Origin: Capronia americana
Taxonomy: Eukaryota > Ascomycota > Eurotiomycetes > Chaetothyriales > Herpotrichiellaceae
Assembly (NCBI GenBank): GCA_016110215.1
Contig: JADWQD010000008.1
Coordinates: forward strand, 620,001 to 684,000
DNA length: 64,000 nt
Reading direction: 5' to 3'
Shown here: positions 31,896 to 42,295 of the stretch, piece by piece
Layout of the letters: each line of letters opens with the position of its first letter
How positions within the stretch are numbered: position 1 is the stretch's first letter
Program-made: the position numbers and the translations under genes
Notes under the pieces: model-generated
What the model was told of the DNA's origin: nothing
Seen by the model: only the letters and a program-made list of their open reading frames with translations
Database searches by the model: none

Positions 31896-33182
31896 ATGCC
31901 TCAGCTCCTCAAGGTCGGCGTCTCCCAGTCGCACACCCTCTCCACCCTGCGAGAGACGCTCTCTGCACTCAAAGAAGCTACCCAGAGCGCCGCGCAGAAG
32001 GATATCTCAATCCTGCTCTTCCCCGAAGCATACCTAGGTGGTTACCCACGAACGTGCAACTTCGGTGCTGCGGTGGGAGGTCGTACGGATTGGGGTCGAG
32101 ATCAATTTCTCGCATATACCAAGGGGGCGGTGGATCTGGGCGACACGCCGCAGGGAGCTGGGCAAGAGTGGATCGATCGGTTGTTGCCTGTGAACAAAGA
32201 GACGGGCCGTAGAGGGGATGGGACGAGGGAGTTTCTCGAGGACGTGGCCAAAGAGACCGGCGTGTTCATTGTCACGGGACTGATTGAGAAAGCTGGTGGC
32301 AGTCTCTACTGCACGGCAGTGTATGTCGACCCGAAGAAAGGAATCATAGGTAAGCGGAGGAAAGTCATGCCCACTGCTTCTGAGCGGCTAGTATGGGCCC
32401 AGGGTTCACCATCGACGTTGAAAGCTGTCGCCACGACGATCAAGGGCGTCAGGGTCGTCATGGGATGCGCTATCTGCTGGGAGAATTTCATGCCCTTGCT
32501 GCGGTACAGCCTGTATAGTCAGGGGGTGAACCTCTGGTTGGCACCCACGGCGGACGGGAGGGATACGTGGGAGCCACTGATGAAGACGATCGCCGCAGAA
32601 GGACGCTGTTTCGTGCTCTCCACGAATCAGTGCATCAAACGGAAGAACCTCCCCGGCTGGATCACGGGCGATCCGAAAGAATGGCTAGCAAGTCAACCAC
32701 TCTCGGCGACCTCCTCTTCCCCCTCCTCCAGACCCACGGCCAAGCCACAAGGCTCATCATTAACAAATGGCACATCCCAAGACCAGCATGCCGCCTCCGG
32801 ACGCCGCCTCTCCATAACTCGCACAGAGGAGAACCACTCGATAGCCTGGCGCTGCAAAGACACCGCCAGCTCCACTGCCATTGAGGAAGAAGACGACGAG
32901 GACATGCCCACCAAGCTCGCCCAGGCCGCACATCCCCCTCCGCCGGCCCCGCAATCTGAGGGCGAGGAATTCATCTCCAGGGGCGGTGCCTGCATCGTGG
33001 ATCCCATGGGACAGACTCTAGTCGGTCCCGTATGGGAACATGAAGACGCCCTGCTGTGGCGGGAGGTGGATTTCGAGGATTGTGAAAGAGGTCATTTGGA
33101 CTTTGATGTCACGGGCCATTATTCCCGACCTGATGCCTTCCACTTGACGGTCGAGGGGTTGGATTTGGTACCGCCCCCGTGA
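31896..33182 (+). CDS. Nitrilase (carbon-nitrogen hydrolase family)
   Basis: A single exon of 428 aa from ATG 31896 (MPQLLKVGVSQSHTLSTLRETL). The catalytic triad is visible: Glu44 in LFPEAYLGGYP, Lys156 in GKRRKVMPTASERLVW, and Cys194 in MGCAICWENFMP. The full CAICWEN signature indicates a true nitrilase branch, hydrolysing nitriles to acids and ammonia; it is probably cytosolic. The family C-terminus SRGGACIVDP...GHYSRPDAFHLTVEGLDL is intact. Odd feature: about 95 Ser/Pro/Glu-rich residues (about 260-355) interrupt the domain just before ISRGGACIVDP, lengthening the enzyme beyond the usual 320-360 aa. No intron signals explain it. Confidence 0.9.
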   Translation: MPQLLKVGVSQSHTLSTLRETLSALKEATQSAAQKDISILLFPEAYLGGYPRTCNFGAAVGGRTDWGRDQFLAYTKGAVDLGDTPQGAGQEWIDRLLPVNKETGRRGDGTREFLEDVAKETGVFIVTGLIEKAGGSLYCTAVYVDPKKGIIGKRRKVMPTASERLVWAQGSPSTLKAVATTIKGVRVVMGCAICWENFMPLLRYSLYSQGVNLWLAPTADGRDTWEPLMKTIAAEGRCFVLSTNQCIKRKNLPGWITGDPKEWLASQPLSATSSSPSSRPTAKPQGSSLTNGTSQDQHAASGRRLSITRTEENHSIAWRCKDTASSTAIEEEDDEDMPTKLAQAAHPPPPAPQSEGEEFISRGGACIVDPMGQTLVGPVWEHEDALLWREVDFEDCERGHLDFDVTGHYSRPDAFHLTVEGLDLVPPP

Positions 33183-33914
33183 CGCTCACTGAGTTGAGCA
33201 AGAGAGCAGCGTAGTACGTGTTGGTACGTGTTGGTTACGTGTCGAATCGAAAATAATGTTGATGAGGACTCACTATCTTTCCCTCCACCTATTATGTACA
33301 TCTTCGCGTCCTCCCACTCGGTCTTCCTGTTCTCGCTTCCAAGCCAGCTTTAGTTCTGATATCGCGTGAATGAGAGAAGTATGAGACCAAGGCTGCAACG
33401 ATGGGAATGGATTGCATGTCAATGCAATGCAATTTTCGATCCATCCTTATGTGTAGTGCGTAGGAGACTTTGAACGACACGATACTAGAGTTCGTACTGG
33501 GTGCTGTGTATTGTGTACCGAGAAAGGGAGTCGTAAACCGTGAATCGTCAATGTAATCGTAAGTCATGTCAATCGGGTATCTAGCAAACAAGCAAGCAAG
33601 CAAGCAACCATCCAACCATGCATCCATCTATTCTTCTCTTAACTGACCGAGATGTTGACAACCATATCCACCAAGAGATTAGATCTCCAAGACCCCATCC
33701 GATCGGAAAGCAAAGTATATTACTATGCTCGTACCGGGTACAGAAGTAGGGGACAGTAGATATCCAGCATTGGCCATCAACCATCAACAAGCCAACCAAC
33801 CAAAACACACAAGACTGCACTACGGACCAACAAGAGCATTGCCAGTCCGTGGGAGTATTTCTCCTCGTGAGCTTCATCTACCACACGGGTGACCCACGCG
33901 AAGAGAAGACTTTT
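33183..33914. other. Intergenic region, convergent 3' ends
   Basis: Between the nitrilase (plus) and GH64 (minus) stop codons. Contains a CAAG tetranucleotide run at 33586-33608 followed by ATCCA-like units. No gene seen. Confidence 0.6.
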
Positions 33915-35309
33915 CTAAAGTTCTCTCCTGTGCCCGCCAGCACCCGCACCAGCATTCCCACCCCCAACCGTGACGGTGAACAAGACCGGATCCCCAGCGT
34001 GGACCTCGCCGCTCTGGTCGGCGCCCCCGCTCGGCTGCACGTCGTCGTATGGAAAGGCGTAGCCCTTGCCGTCCAGGTTCACGGCATGCACGATGCGGGA
34101 GTAGTGGTTGGTCGTGCCGTCCTTGTAGTACAGCGCCAGCGGGGCCGGGAAGATGTTCGTCTCCAGCAGCGTGGAGCGGTTAAACGCCGCAGCGAGGCGC
34201 GGGATGATGGCGTTGACGGCTGGGTTGGGTCCCGTGGCGAACGGGCCGGTCGAGCAGGAGAAGATGTCGCGCGTGGTGGGCTTGGTGAAGGACAAGACGG
34301 AGGTCGAGTCAGTTCCGCTTCCGCTTCCGCCGCCAACCCGGAAGTTGAGACTGTCGGTCGTGTGGTCGACTTGGGCGGAGACGGTGCCGAACGCGGCTTG
34401 CGTGTCGAGCGACATGGCCTGCGTGGAGAACTTGCGCCACGCCCGGCTGGTGTAGTCGTCGTAGTATGTCGCGAAGAGGGCCGGGTTGGTGACCATCCCC
34501 TGGTTGGGCGAGAGCGCGCGGAGGTTCCGCCCTTGGTGCGTCACGATCAGTTGGTCCCAGCCTTGGTTGTCGACGGCGTGCTGGGCGCGCAAGGCCGCGC
34601 ACACCTGGTCGAGTCCGTTGCTCGGCATGCCCGAGACGTGCTGCGGCGGGACGGTGGCGCTCGTGAGCGTCAGTGCGACGGGCGGGCCGACGAAATCGAC
34701 GTAGCTTATGTTCGCGTACAGCTGGTCCGAGTTGAACGTGAACTCGGCGAACCCCCAGTTCGTGTAGATGTTGGGGTCCGACGGGTTCGTCACTGAGGGT
34801 TCGACGAGCGCGGGGCCCGGGTTGAGGAGGAACGTCAGGGGCGCGTCGATCGAGAACCAGATCCGCCCGCCGGCGATGTGTGGAATCGTCACGTTCACCG
34901 TGTTGCCGGGGGGTCCGAGGGGGATGGCGCAGTTTTGTTGGATCGGTGACCCGACCGAGGCTGGAGAGCTCGGGTAGTATGGCGTGTGTCCGTCCGCGGA
35001 GAGGAGAAACCATGCATTCCCGCGGTCGAGGGCCCGCCCCGTGATGTACGCATACACGGTCTGGGATGTCGTCTGGTTCTGAAGGGCAATGTTCAATGTT
35101 GAGCCGCCCGTGGCTTGGGGTGTGGGTGCTGCTGCCGCTACCGCCGCCATCGCCGCTGGTTGAGGCGCTGGAGGTTGCGACGGCGGAGGGGCTCGATGCT
35201 CGGAAATGGCGGCCTGGGCAGCGGGAGCTGGAGCTGGAGGTGACGGCGACTTGTTCGATCTGACGCGTTGGACGACTTTCCTGAGACGGCGCATGATTCT
35301 CGATAGCAT
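33915..35309 (-). CDS. GH64-family beta-1,3-glucanase-like protein without a signal peptide
   Basis: A single exon of 464 aa. Residues about 70-440 match the GH64/TLP-PA fold: LNIALQNQTTSQTVYAYITGRALD, GGRIWFSIDAPLTFLLNPGPALVEPS, the hallmark NWGFAEFTFNSDQLYANISYVDFVG, and YYKDGTTNHYSRIVHAVNLDGKGYAFPYDDV. GH64 enzymes release pentasaccharides from beta-1,3-glucan. The N-terminus is unusual: MLSRIMRRLRKVVQRVRSNK is strongly basic and lacks a secretory core, followed by an Ala/Pro linker (about 21-55). It may be intracellular, use unconventional export, or have an unannotated upstream exon. Both frames on the other strand are shadows caused by high GC. Confidence 0.85.
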   Translation of the reverse strand: MLSRIMRRLRKVVQRVRSNKSPSPPAPAPAAQAAISEHRAPPPSQPPAPQPAAMAAVAAAAPTPQATGGSTLNIALQNQTTSQTVYAYITGRALDRGNAWFLLSADGHTPYYPSSPASVGSPIQQNCAIPLGPPGNTVNVTIPHIAGGRIWFSIDAPLTFLLNPGPALVEPSVTNPSDPNIYTNWGFAEFTFNSDQLYANISYVDFVGPPVALTLTSATVPPQHVSGMPSNGLDQVCAALRAQHAVDNQGWDQLIVTHQGRNLRALSPNQGMVTNPALFATYYDDYTSRAWRKFSTQAMSLDTQAAFGTVSAQVDHTTDSLNFRVGGGSGSGTDSTSVLSFTKPTTRDIFSCSTGPFATGPNPAVNAIIPRLAAAFNRSTLLETNIFPAPLALYYKDGTTNHYSRIVHAVNLDGKGYAFPYDDVQPSGGADQSGEVHAGDPVLFTVTVGGGNAGAGAGGHRREL

Positions 35310-36043
35310 TCCTCGATATTGCGGGAGATAAGGTGAGAAGCAGGTGGAATCGATATTGATTGACTTTCTGGAATCCCCGGACGTGCGCCGTAAGCTTTAC
35401 ATACATTATCCTGCGACCTACCCACCTATCCACCTCCTCATACCCACCCTGCCGCTCGAGTGGTCGACGTCATTCTAGGTGCCAGAACAGCGAACATCTG
35501 GTCCTGCCGTCGAGACATGATGCACTTTGACCGCGCCAACAACAAGTGACAAACTGCGCTGCTTCATCGTCGGCTGATATCTTATTTGCTAGTCGCCGGC
35601 ACGACGTGAGCGGGAGTTCTGGGATACAGGGACTTCTCCTTGATAGACTGATAGGAACGTGGCACGAACCACGAACCGACGCAGGTGAAACAGATGCTTG
35701 ACAGGGCTCGATTATCTCCTATTGGTTGCGTACCTGACAGGCGATCGGTCTGAGTGACCAAGGTTTGGACCGCCTGATTCCCGGTTCCTGCTCGCATTGG
35801 TACCTTGGAGTGGTAGAGCAACCTTGCAGATACACGTAACGCGTGACGTGGCCGTCATCAGACAGTTGCTCTCAAAGGAGTCGCAGTGTCGTTGGATGGC
35901 GCAATCTGCAGGTACACAATCTCGAGAACTGACCAATGCTGGCGACAGGCTCTGACACCTTGGATGGGTGTTTCAAGAAGTCCTCCTTCATTTCATCGCC
36001 GGCCAGCGCGGCATCTAGAGACACCACTACGGCGGTTCTGGCA
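35310..36043. other. Intergenic region
   Basis: Promoter of the GH64 gene and 3' UTR of MDM12. No credible gene; short frames lack motifs. Confidence 0.55.
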
Positions 36044-37375
36044 TCATACTAGAAACGTCCAATAGCTTGGAAAGACGAACTCTTCCTCGAAAATCTTCCT
36101 GACCTGTTCGACGACGAACCGTTCCACCTTGCCAACATTCTTGAGCACTTGCTTCCCGTCGGCTTGCCGCCCAATTTCGCTCTCCACGTGTATTTCCTGT
36201 AACAGGCCGGGCACACCAGTCCCCAAGCCATCCCTGCCACGTTTCTCCGTGGGTTGGTCATCTGTCTGGATTTCTCCCACAAGGGCGGCAGCGTCCTCGG
36301 GATCCAAGAAACAAAAGTGCATCTTCCGTTTGATCCAAGCCACTATTGCGACTCCGTCAAAGGTCAGGCCTGTGATGTCTAGCTTCAGAGGAATCCCCAC
36401 AAAGCTGGGCATCGGATAGTCAAGGAGGATCTCTGCTGTGAGGGTCATGCGCACATCCCCGGCATACTTGACCCTCGCAACCACTTGCAAGTCTGATGGT
36501 TGTCTACTGTGAAGCCTGGAGGGTGACAATGGCGTTACTGCATCTAGCGTAGACTCGTCTCTGCTCTCGTCGCCTGCCGTGCGCCTGTTTTGTGGTGGAG
36601 GGGACGATGACAGCCCCGATTCAGACTCGCGAGGTGATGAGATACTGTTAGCTGTCGAAGGCCTGGTGGATGGATCATAATGCCCTGACAGGTCTTGCTG
36701 CCACTGCCCTCTGTGGGCCAGCTCCTGGGGAGTCGTGTGCTGGGGAACCGCACTATGTGATGGGTCATGCGACCAGGGTCTCGGGCTGAAAGGGGTTCCG
36801 CTGGCAAGCGCGGCCAGCGGAGTCTGCGTGCCAGAGAGACCACTGCCTGGAAAATGAAAGTAGCTGAGGTTTGACGTCCCTCCCGGAATGCCAGGGGTTG
36901 TGCTTCGTGGGAATGGGCCGCCGAACGGGTTGGCGCTTGCGTTGGTCCCTTCTCTGGTCAATCCTCCCGCAGCAAGTTGAGCGAATTCTGAGCCCGTCAA
37001 TATATGGGACAGCTGCGGTGTCGGACGTGGCTGCCGGGAATCCAAAGCACCTCCTCCAGATCCGTGGCCTTGCGTGCTCTCAAAGCTCTGATGCTTCGCC
37101 GTCCCAGTCCCATCGTTTTCGACCTGGATTTCATCTTCGCCATTGTCATCGTCATCGTCATCTTCGTAGAAGTCCGGCAGAGGATCGCAAATGTCCTTGA
37201 TTTCTATTTGCGGGCACACCGTCCCCAAATCGAACGAATGAACGTGGACAGCGTTGATGAATCGAGGCAGCGCCACTTGCTGGAATTTCTCGTGCACGAA
37301 GGCTCGAATTTTCTCGGCAAGAGCAGCGCCATCAGGGCCCGAGGTGATGGTTTCCCATCCAATGTCTACCGACAT
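36044..37375 (-). CDS. MDM12: ERMES complex subunit Mdm12 (SMP domain)
   Basis: A single exon of 443 aa, starting MSVDIGWETITSGPDGAALAEKIRAFVHEKFQ and ending FEEEFVFPSYWTFLV, both diagnostic of Mdm12. The SMP (synaptotagmin-like, mitochondrial, lipid-binding) domain is split. Residues 1-70 form the first part, then an acidic run (DDDDDDNGEDE) and a long Ser/Pro/Gly linker (about 90-300), then VVARVKYAGDVRMTLTAEILLDYPMPSFVGIPLKLDITGL to the end. Mdm12 bridges Mmm1 and Mdm34 at ER-mitochondria contacts and carries phospholipids. The linker length is typical of filamentous ascomycetes. Confidence 0.95.
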   Translation of the reverse strand: MSVDIGWETITSGPDGAALAEKIRAFVHEKFQQVALPRFINAVHVHSFDLGTVCPQIEIKDICDPLPDFYEDDDDDDNGEDEIQVENDGTGTAKHQSFESTQGHGSGGGALDSRQPRPTPQLSHILTGSEFAQLAAGGLTREGTNASANPFGGPFPRSTTPGIPGGTSNLSYFHFPGSGLSGTQTPLAALASGTPFSPRPWSHDPSHSAVPQHTTPQELAHRGQWQQDLSGHYDPSTRPSTANSISSPRESESGLSSSPPPQNRRTAGDESRDESTLDAVTPLSPSRLHSRQPSDLQVVARVKYAGDVRMTLTAEILLDYPMPSFVGIPLKLDITGLTFDGVAIVAWIKRKMHFCFLDPEDAAALVGEIQTDDQPTEKRGRDGLGTGVPGLLQEIHVESEIGRQADGKQVLKNVGKVERFVVEQVRKIFEEEFVFPSYWTFLV

Positions 37376-37648
37376 CCTCTGTCATGGCAATGCGGCCAAG
37401 CGAGATCATTTCAGAGGCCTGAACGCACAGTCGATCTTGACGGGAGAGATTACGAGTCGTGAGAAAAGCTGGAAGCGACGAAGAGCCAGACTGAGGCTTG
37501 GCGCTTCGCCGATGTGGAGTGACGCCGATGTGATTCTCGTCTCAAAGAATGAATCGCATCTCAGGAACCGTCGTTGCAACAGGTGCCACGAGAACAGGAA
37601 ACATGTCCGATTGCATGCAATTTAAATAAGCTACTCTAAAGATCGGAC

Positions 37649-37680
37649 TGGACGCCAGGAAGCTAATCAGCTGGCGTCCA
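37649..37680. repeat. Perfect 10-bp hairpin (TGGACGCCAG/CTGGCGTCCA)
   Basis: Arms 37649-37658 and 37671-37680 are exact reverse complements, separated by a 12-nt loop. GC-rich and stable if transcribed. About 270 bp upstream of the MDM12 ATG. Confidence 0.8.
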
Positions 37681-37787
37681 CTATACATCCTCAAAAAGGT
37701 TCACATCGTCATTCACCCAATGGCTTCTCGCTCATATTAAGTATGCCTGTTTCCCAAACGTCTTTGGACACGAACACCCTTTTTTTA

Positions 37788-37874
37788 GCCGCCTGAAGAT
37801 AGTGATAGTTGCCCTGACCCAGCATATTCGCTCCCTATCGTCAAGCGCTGCATCGACCGAAATCTTCAGGCGGC
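37788..37874. repeat. Perfect 13-bp inverted repeat with 61-nt spacer
   Basis: GCCGCCTGAAGAT at 37788-37800 and its exact complement at 37862-37874. Could be the stem of a structured RNA or the termini of a very small element. No target-site duplication is evident: the flanks are T-rich on one side and CAACAC on the other. Confidence 0.7.
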
Positions 37875-39994
37875 CAACACAATTCAGTCTTGTCGGTCAA
37901 TAGTAATTGCCTTGAGTGAGGATTCCAGACACATTGACCAGTAATCTTCTCCAGTCTTCTGGACACTTAGCCTGTATTTGGGGGCCACCCTGAATCACAC
38001 CTGTCTTCGACCGCAGAAACGACCACACAGCCTCGCCCACCAACAACTGACGAGGCAGTTGATGGACATAACTATCACGTATAATTGTGAAGGGTCCATG
38101 GAAAGTTGTCTCCTGGTTACGATAACCTTCCTTGTGTGTATAGCAGTGTTGCATGCCGGCGAGGCATCCCGCTGGAAATGGCCTCCATGGTCCACGCGCA
38201 AAGCCATGGTTTCCAGCTCGGGGCACAGATACGAGCATGGGCAGTCCCCATCCTCAGGGTTTAAGGTGGGGTCAGGTCCTGGATGAAGAGAGCGTTGGTG
38301 GACGCGTGTCAATCCGGTCTTGGAAGGTATCAGTTGAAGGAGCTTCAATGGCGGACAGAACCCCGGTCAAATCGGGCTGCAGATGCGGGAAGATAGGGCT
38401 TCATGCTCGAGAGATCGTTGTATAAAAATGCGGCCATCAAAGTGGGAATATGGACACTGTATACGAGCACATAGAGCGCACATCGGAAGGGAGTGCAGAC
38501 AGGATGAAACGAGAAGCAGAAGGCGCGCCGACCTCTGAGCGTCTCAATCTGCGGGGCGGCGCAATGTGGCAGGTCTGACGAGGCTCGGTGCGAGGCAACC
38601 GCAAAAGTGATGACGTACGCCAAGCCCACCGAGCGCGGATTTCTTTTCAGGTCATCCCACTCTGCCTCGTATGCTTCCTTGTCGTGGACTGAGTGATCGT
38701 GTCTATCCTATCACGGGATGCTGAATAGTGCCAGACACTCTTCGTGACAAAGCTATGTGCGCATTTACCAAGCATGACCCACGTCACATAATGTCTGTGC
38801 TTCATATCTCCAGCAACTCAACGATTCGGAACAATAATCCCGAAGTCCCGGGCTCTGGTCCGGGCGTAAGGAACCCAAGCTGTCACAGATCACACTTGCT
38901 GCTTGGTCCCTGATGTACACGGCTACTCGCATTTCCGTGCTTTTCCGTTGGAGGTTCACGGACGTGGTAAGCCTCCTTCTCGTATCGCAATGATAGTGTG
39001 GGACCACGGTCCAATCCAGCCTGACGTCCCATCTCCCATGGCTGGTACCTCCAAAGCTATCCGTCCTTTCAGCATGGACGAGGCTTTTACAGGCTCTGGG
39101 GGTTTTACACAGTTCTATTACGGATGAGTTACACCGCAGCCAACCCCGACCAGAGGAAACCGGCCTTCTTCAGCAATGAGGACCTAATCAACCTCGATTT
39201 TCCCACGAGGGAGGTTTGTAGGCCAACGATTCTCCACATCATCACGCTCTCTGCCTTGTCGTGGGCCTGATTATCACACCACACTAACCGAGGTTAACCA
39301 CGGTCATTGCCGGGCTTACATTAGCTCGTGAAGCTTGGGTCGGTCCCACCACTGACGGCGTCCCAATTCCGGATATCCATGTCTCAACCTCCTGTTGATC
39401 GAAACACCTTCGACAACCCGCCAACGACTTTACCGGTTTTATCCGCCATGTGCAGACATTCAATTCGTCGCCGAAGCCCTCGATTGCAAAATCGCTGGGG
39501 ACGCCCTCGACGTCGAGTCGTATCTTTCTGACCCCAATCTCGGGCGTGCCGCTTCCATGATGGATGTGGGAGCCGTGGGTGTGTATAAAACCGCACGGCA
39601 CCCCTCGAAAGGACCACCCCCTTTGCTGTTCGACAGGTCCCCCACCCACGACTGTTCACTTCCAACCTTTGCCATTGTACGAAATATTGCATCACGAGTC
39701 CATTGATTTCCAAGCCTCTGCCGCCACTGAATCAGCCAGAGCATTCTCTCAGCAAAAATAATCCGAAAGGCTTAACTCCGACGACCTCGTGACGTCCGCA
39801 TTCCCGAGGCAAACTCAAACAAACAAAGCCGGCTTGTTGCGTCATTCGAGACAAAGACCATTTATAAAGGAGGTGCCTTCATTACCATCCTTCGGCTACG
39901 GAATCACTTTCGGAAGCTCTGCAAACACAATATCCACAGACTTTCGGCCTCAAGCCACACCAACGTACCACCATCTTCTTCCACATTCACCAAC

Positions 39995-40270
39995 ATGTCG
40001 AGCCCAACTCACAGCTTCCTGACCCTCATTCCTGCCACACATCGTGTCGCTACCATGTCTCCCTTCACATCTCCCGTTGATAGCGCCGCTGTCGACGAGT
40101 CACTGGTCCCCGCCCTCCAGAAGACCCGGCGATCCAGCTCCACCACTTCCACCGGGTCCACCTCCTCTGTCGAAGAAGCCGCGCTAGCTTCCGACGTAGT
40201 CGAGTCTCCCGTTGAAGCTGCCAAGTCGCCGCAGGTAGTCACCCACAAATTCCTCAAGCTGGGCAACTAG
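39995..40270 (+). CDS. Small Ser/Thr-rich protein, hypothetical
   Basis: A single exon of 91 aa with ATG in a good context (ACCAACATG). A TATAAA at about 39861 and a long C/A-rich leader lie upstream. Two in-frame ATGs (39995 and 40055) are possible starts. The protein has a KTRRSSSTTSTGSTSS core, an acidic/alanine stretch and the C-terminal VVTHKFLKLGN. Short fungal proteins that combine an RRSSS segment with a (K/R)FLKL(G/N) ending are familiar to me from Pezizomycotina but have no known function. No signal peptide. Moderate confidence that it is a real gene. Confidence 0.5.
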   Translation: MSSPTHSFLTLIPATHRVATMSPFTSPVDSAAVDESLVPALQKTRRSSSTTSTGSTSSVEEAALASDVVESPVEAAKSPQVVTHKFLKLGN

Positions 40271-42295
40271 GATTCATTGCGACGCATCGACTTTAGCAGG
40301 GAGGATTATCAGCAGCCAACTTTCATTCCAACAAGTCGACCTCGGCAGGGGCGGCTTTGTACGACTTTCTTATCCAGCGTGTCTTAACAGAATGACATGA
40401 CTCTTTTGTGTTGCATATTACCGGAGTTGTGTATCAGCTTCCAGATCTGATGATAGTACGCCAGCGGCACCACACGAGTGCCTCGCTTGGAGGAGTCCGG
40501 ACGTTATATTTTTGTCAAATTGATCCAGAGCGTGAGTGGTGAACTACAGGGGGAACGCGCCTCAGGGAGGGGACCTCCTCGCCGCGAGAGAGTTTCCTTG
40601 CAAAAATGGACATTATAAATAACATCCGTATCCTGTAACAATGCATTGAAGGTTCAATCGGACGCTTTTGCTTTGTCCTCTCCTGCTCCGCATCTCCATC
40701 CACAGTACAACATAGGTCTGCCCGGTGAGTGTGTACGTCTCCAATCTAACGGATCCGGATCCTGCCACTTCCAAGTTCCAAGTTCCAAGTTCAGACACCG
40801 TCCTTCCTCCTTCCTGCAAGCCCGACATGCAGTATCCCGGGCATTCCATCCCATCCTCTCTGAACACCAGCCCGAACCTACTACCATCAACTACACACTC
40901 AGGACACGGTCCTCCTTAAACAGTACCTTCGCTCCTCCATTCGAATAGTACGTTACTGAGTACCCGAGTATGATGCCAGCTACTGTACCGTTGTACCAAG
41001 TACGAGTACCAGTATTCGGACGAGTACTTCCTACTGGGTACACGACAGATGTGAACACAGTAAGACTCCACTCCCCACACGACAACGACAACGACAACGA
41101 ACGAACGAACAGAACGAACCCGAGATCCATTTTCCCCGCAAGATCATCGCCGTAGCAGCTCCACCCTGGCAGGCATTGGCTACGCCCCACAGGGTAGTCA
41201 ACAGGACGGCCTAACGAATCGAAGATTTTCGCCAACTCGTCGAATAAGACGTCTCCCGGTGATGGGGCTGGATGCCACGCCGAACCACGGCTCCCCAAGC
41301 GTCGCGCTCCTATTGGTGGGGCTTGGGGGTTGTGAGTTCCTTCCCTTCAACACCCGAACTTTCGTGCTTGGGGTACTCGTATGCGTACGGGTTACTGTCG
41401 TGGTTGTTTACACAGCATTTGGCAAGTCATTACTCCTACTCGGTATGATCGTGATCATCATCGTCGGCACCCCGGCCGTGTGGTGTCTTTACCCCTCATC
41501 TTGTTTGGGTCGGTAATTCGGCTATACTGTACACGATAGTACTCGTTCGAGTGCACGGTACAGTAAATTGGGAGTGCAACGAAGGGAAGTGAATGACTGG
41601 GTTGGCCGGTTCGGCGTAGGAGTTGCTGTCGCGCGTGTTCTACCGAGTCGGTCATTTACATAGCCAGCCATCTCCAAATCACACGCTGGATGAGAGCACG
41701 AGCATACGGTTCAGATCATCCGAGGTCTTGCGCGTGCTTTCCCTTTGCGGTAGTGTACTGAATAGACGGGATGGCGACCCGGTTGGACCAGTCATGACAT
41801 TGTCCTATTCGTTGTAGCATTTCTGTGTCTCCCCTCTTCTTCACCCAGCACTTGTACATACACCGTTGTTAAGCACATGTCTGGCGAATCAATCATCCAA
41901 TGTGTTATCCGTCCTTGATCGAACCTGATTGCAGTCTGCCCAATGTGGTCCCTTCAATTAGGAAACTGTTGTGGGGCTTCATGCTGAAGCACCGAAGAAG
42001 ATTGCCTCTTCAATTGCTGATGAATGCTTCCTGACCCACCTCAAGGTCCGGCTCTCATTTCATTCTGCTGTAGCCGTTGTCTAGCCAGGAGCATGAACTT
42101 CGGCCAGCACATATTTTTCGTGTTCCGGTCTGTTCAAAATCCTTGAAGTGAAGGACCAGCACGTCCGAATCCAACTTTCAATCCTTCTCAAGGCGTATGG
42201 GCAGCCTTTTGGGCGTTCAGCGCTTCTAGCACTTAACCGTGACGCAGGCCATTCTGCCGCCCTCGCCTCCTTGCTTCACCCCCAGGTCACTTCAT
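40271..42295. other. 2-kb gene-poor region with simple repeats
   Basis: Contains an AAGTTCC triplication (40770-40793), a dense GTAC/GTACC tract (about 40945-41045) and an ACGACA/ACGA run (41079-41119). Open frames are short and motif-free. It borders the 3' end of the GHKL-methyltransferase gene. Confidence 0.6.
41079..41119. repeat. ACGACA/ACGA microsatellite
   Basis: Three CGACAA-type units followed by about three CGAA units in intergenic DNA. Confidence 0.75.

Larger units (their letters stand above)
37376..39994. other. 2.6-kb gene-poor region with inverted repeats
   Basis: Upstream of MDM12 and of the small ORF at 39995. No frame over 125 codons and none with motifs. The first 500 bp contain two notable inverted repeats (listed separately). 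The end of the region holds a TATAAA-containing promoter-like stretch near 39861. Confidence 0.55.

Noticed and set aside
33849..34796. 315-codon plus-strand frame opposite the GH64 gene
   Set aside because: Val/Arg/Gly-biased composition typical of the antisense of a GC-rich exon; the minus strand encodes a recognisable GH64 fold.
37788..37874. Miniature inverted-repeat transposon
   Set aside because: Arms are only 13 bp, no target-site duplication is visible and no second copy occurs in the window; kept as an inverted repeat instead.
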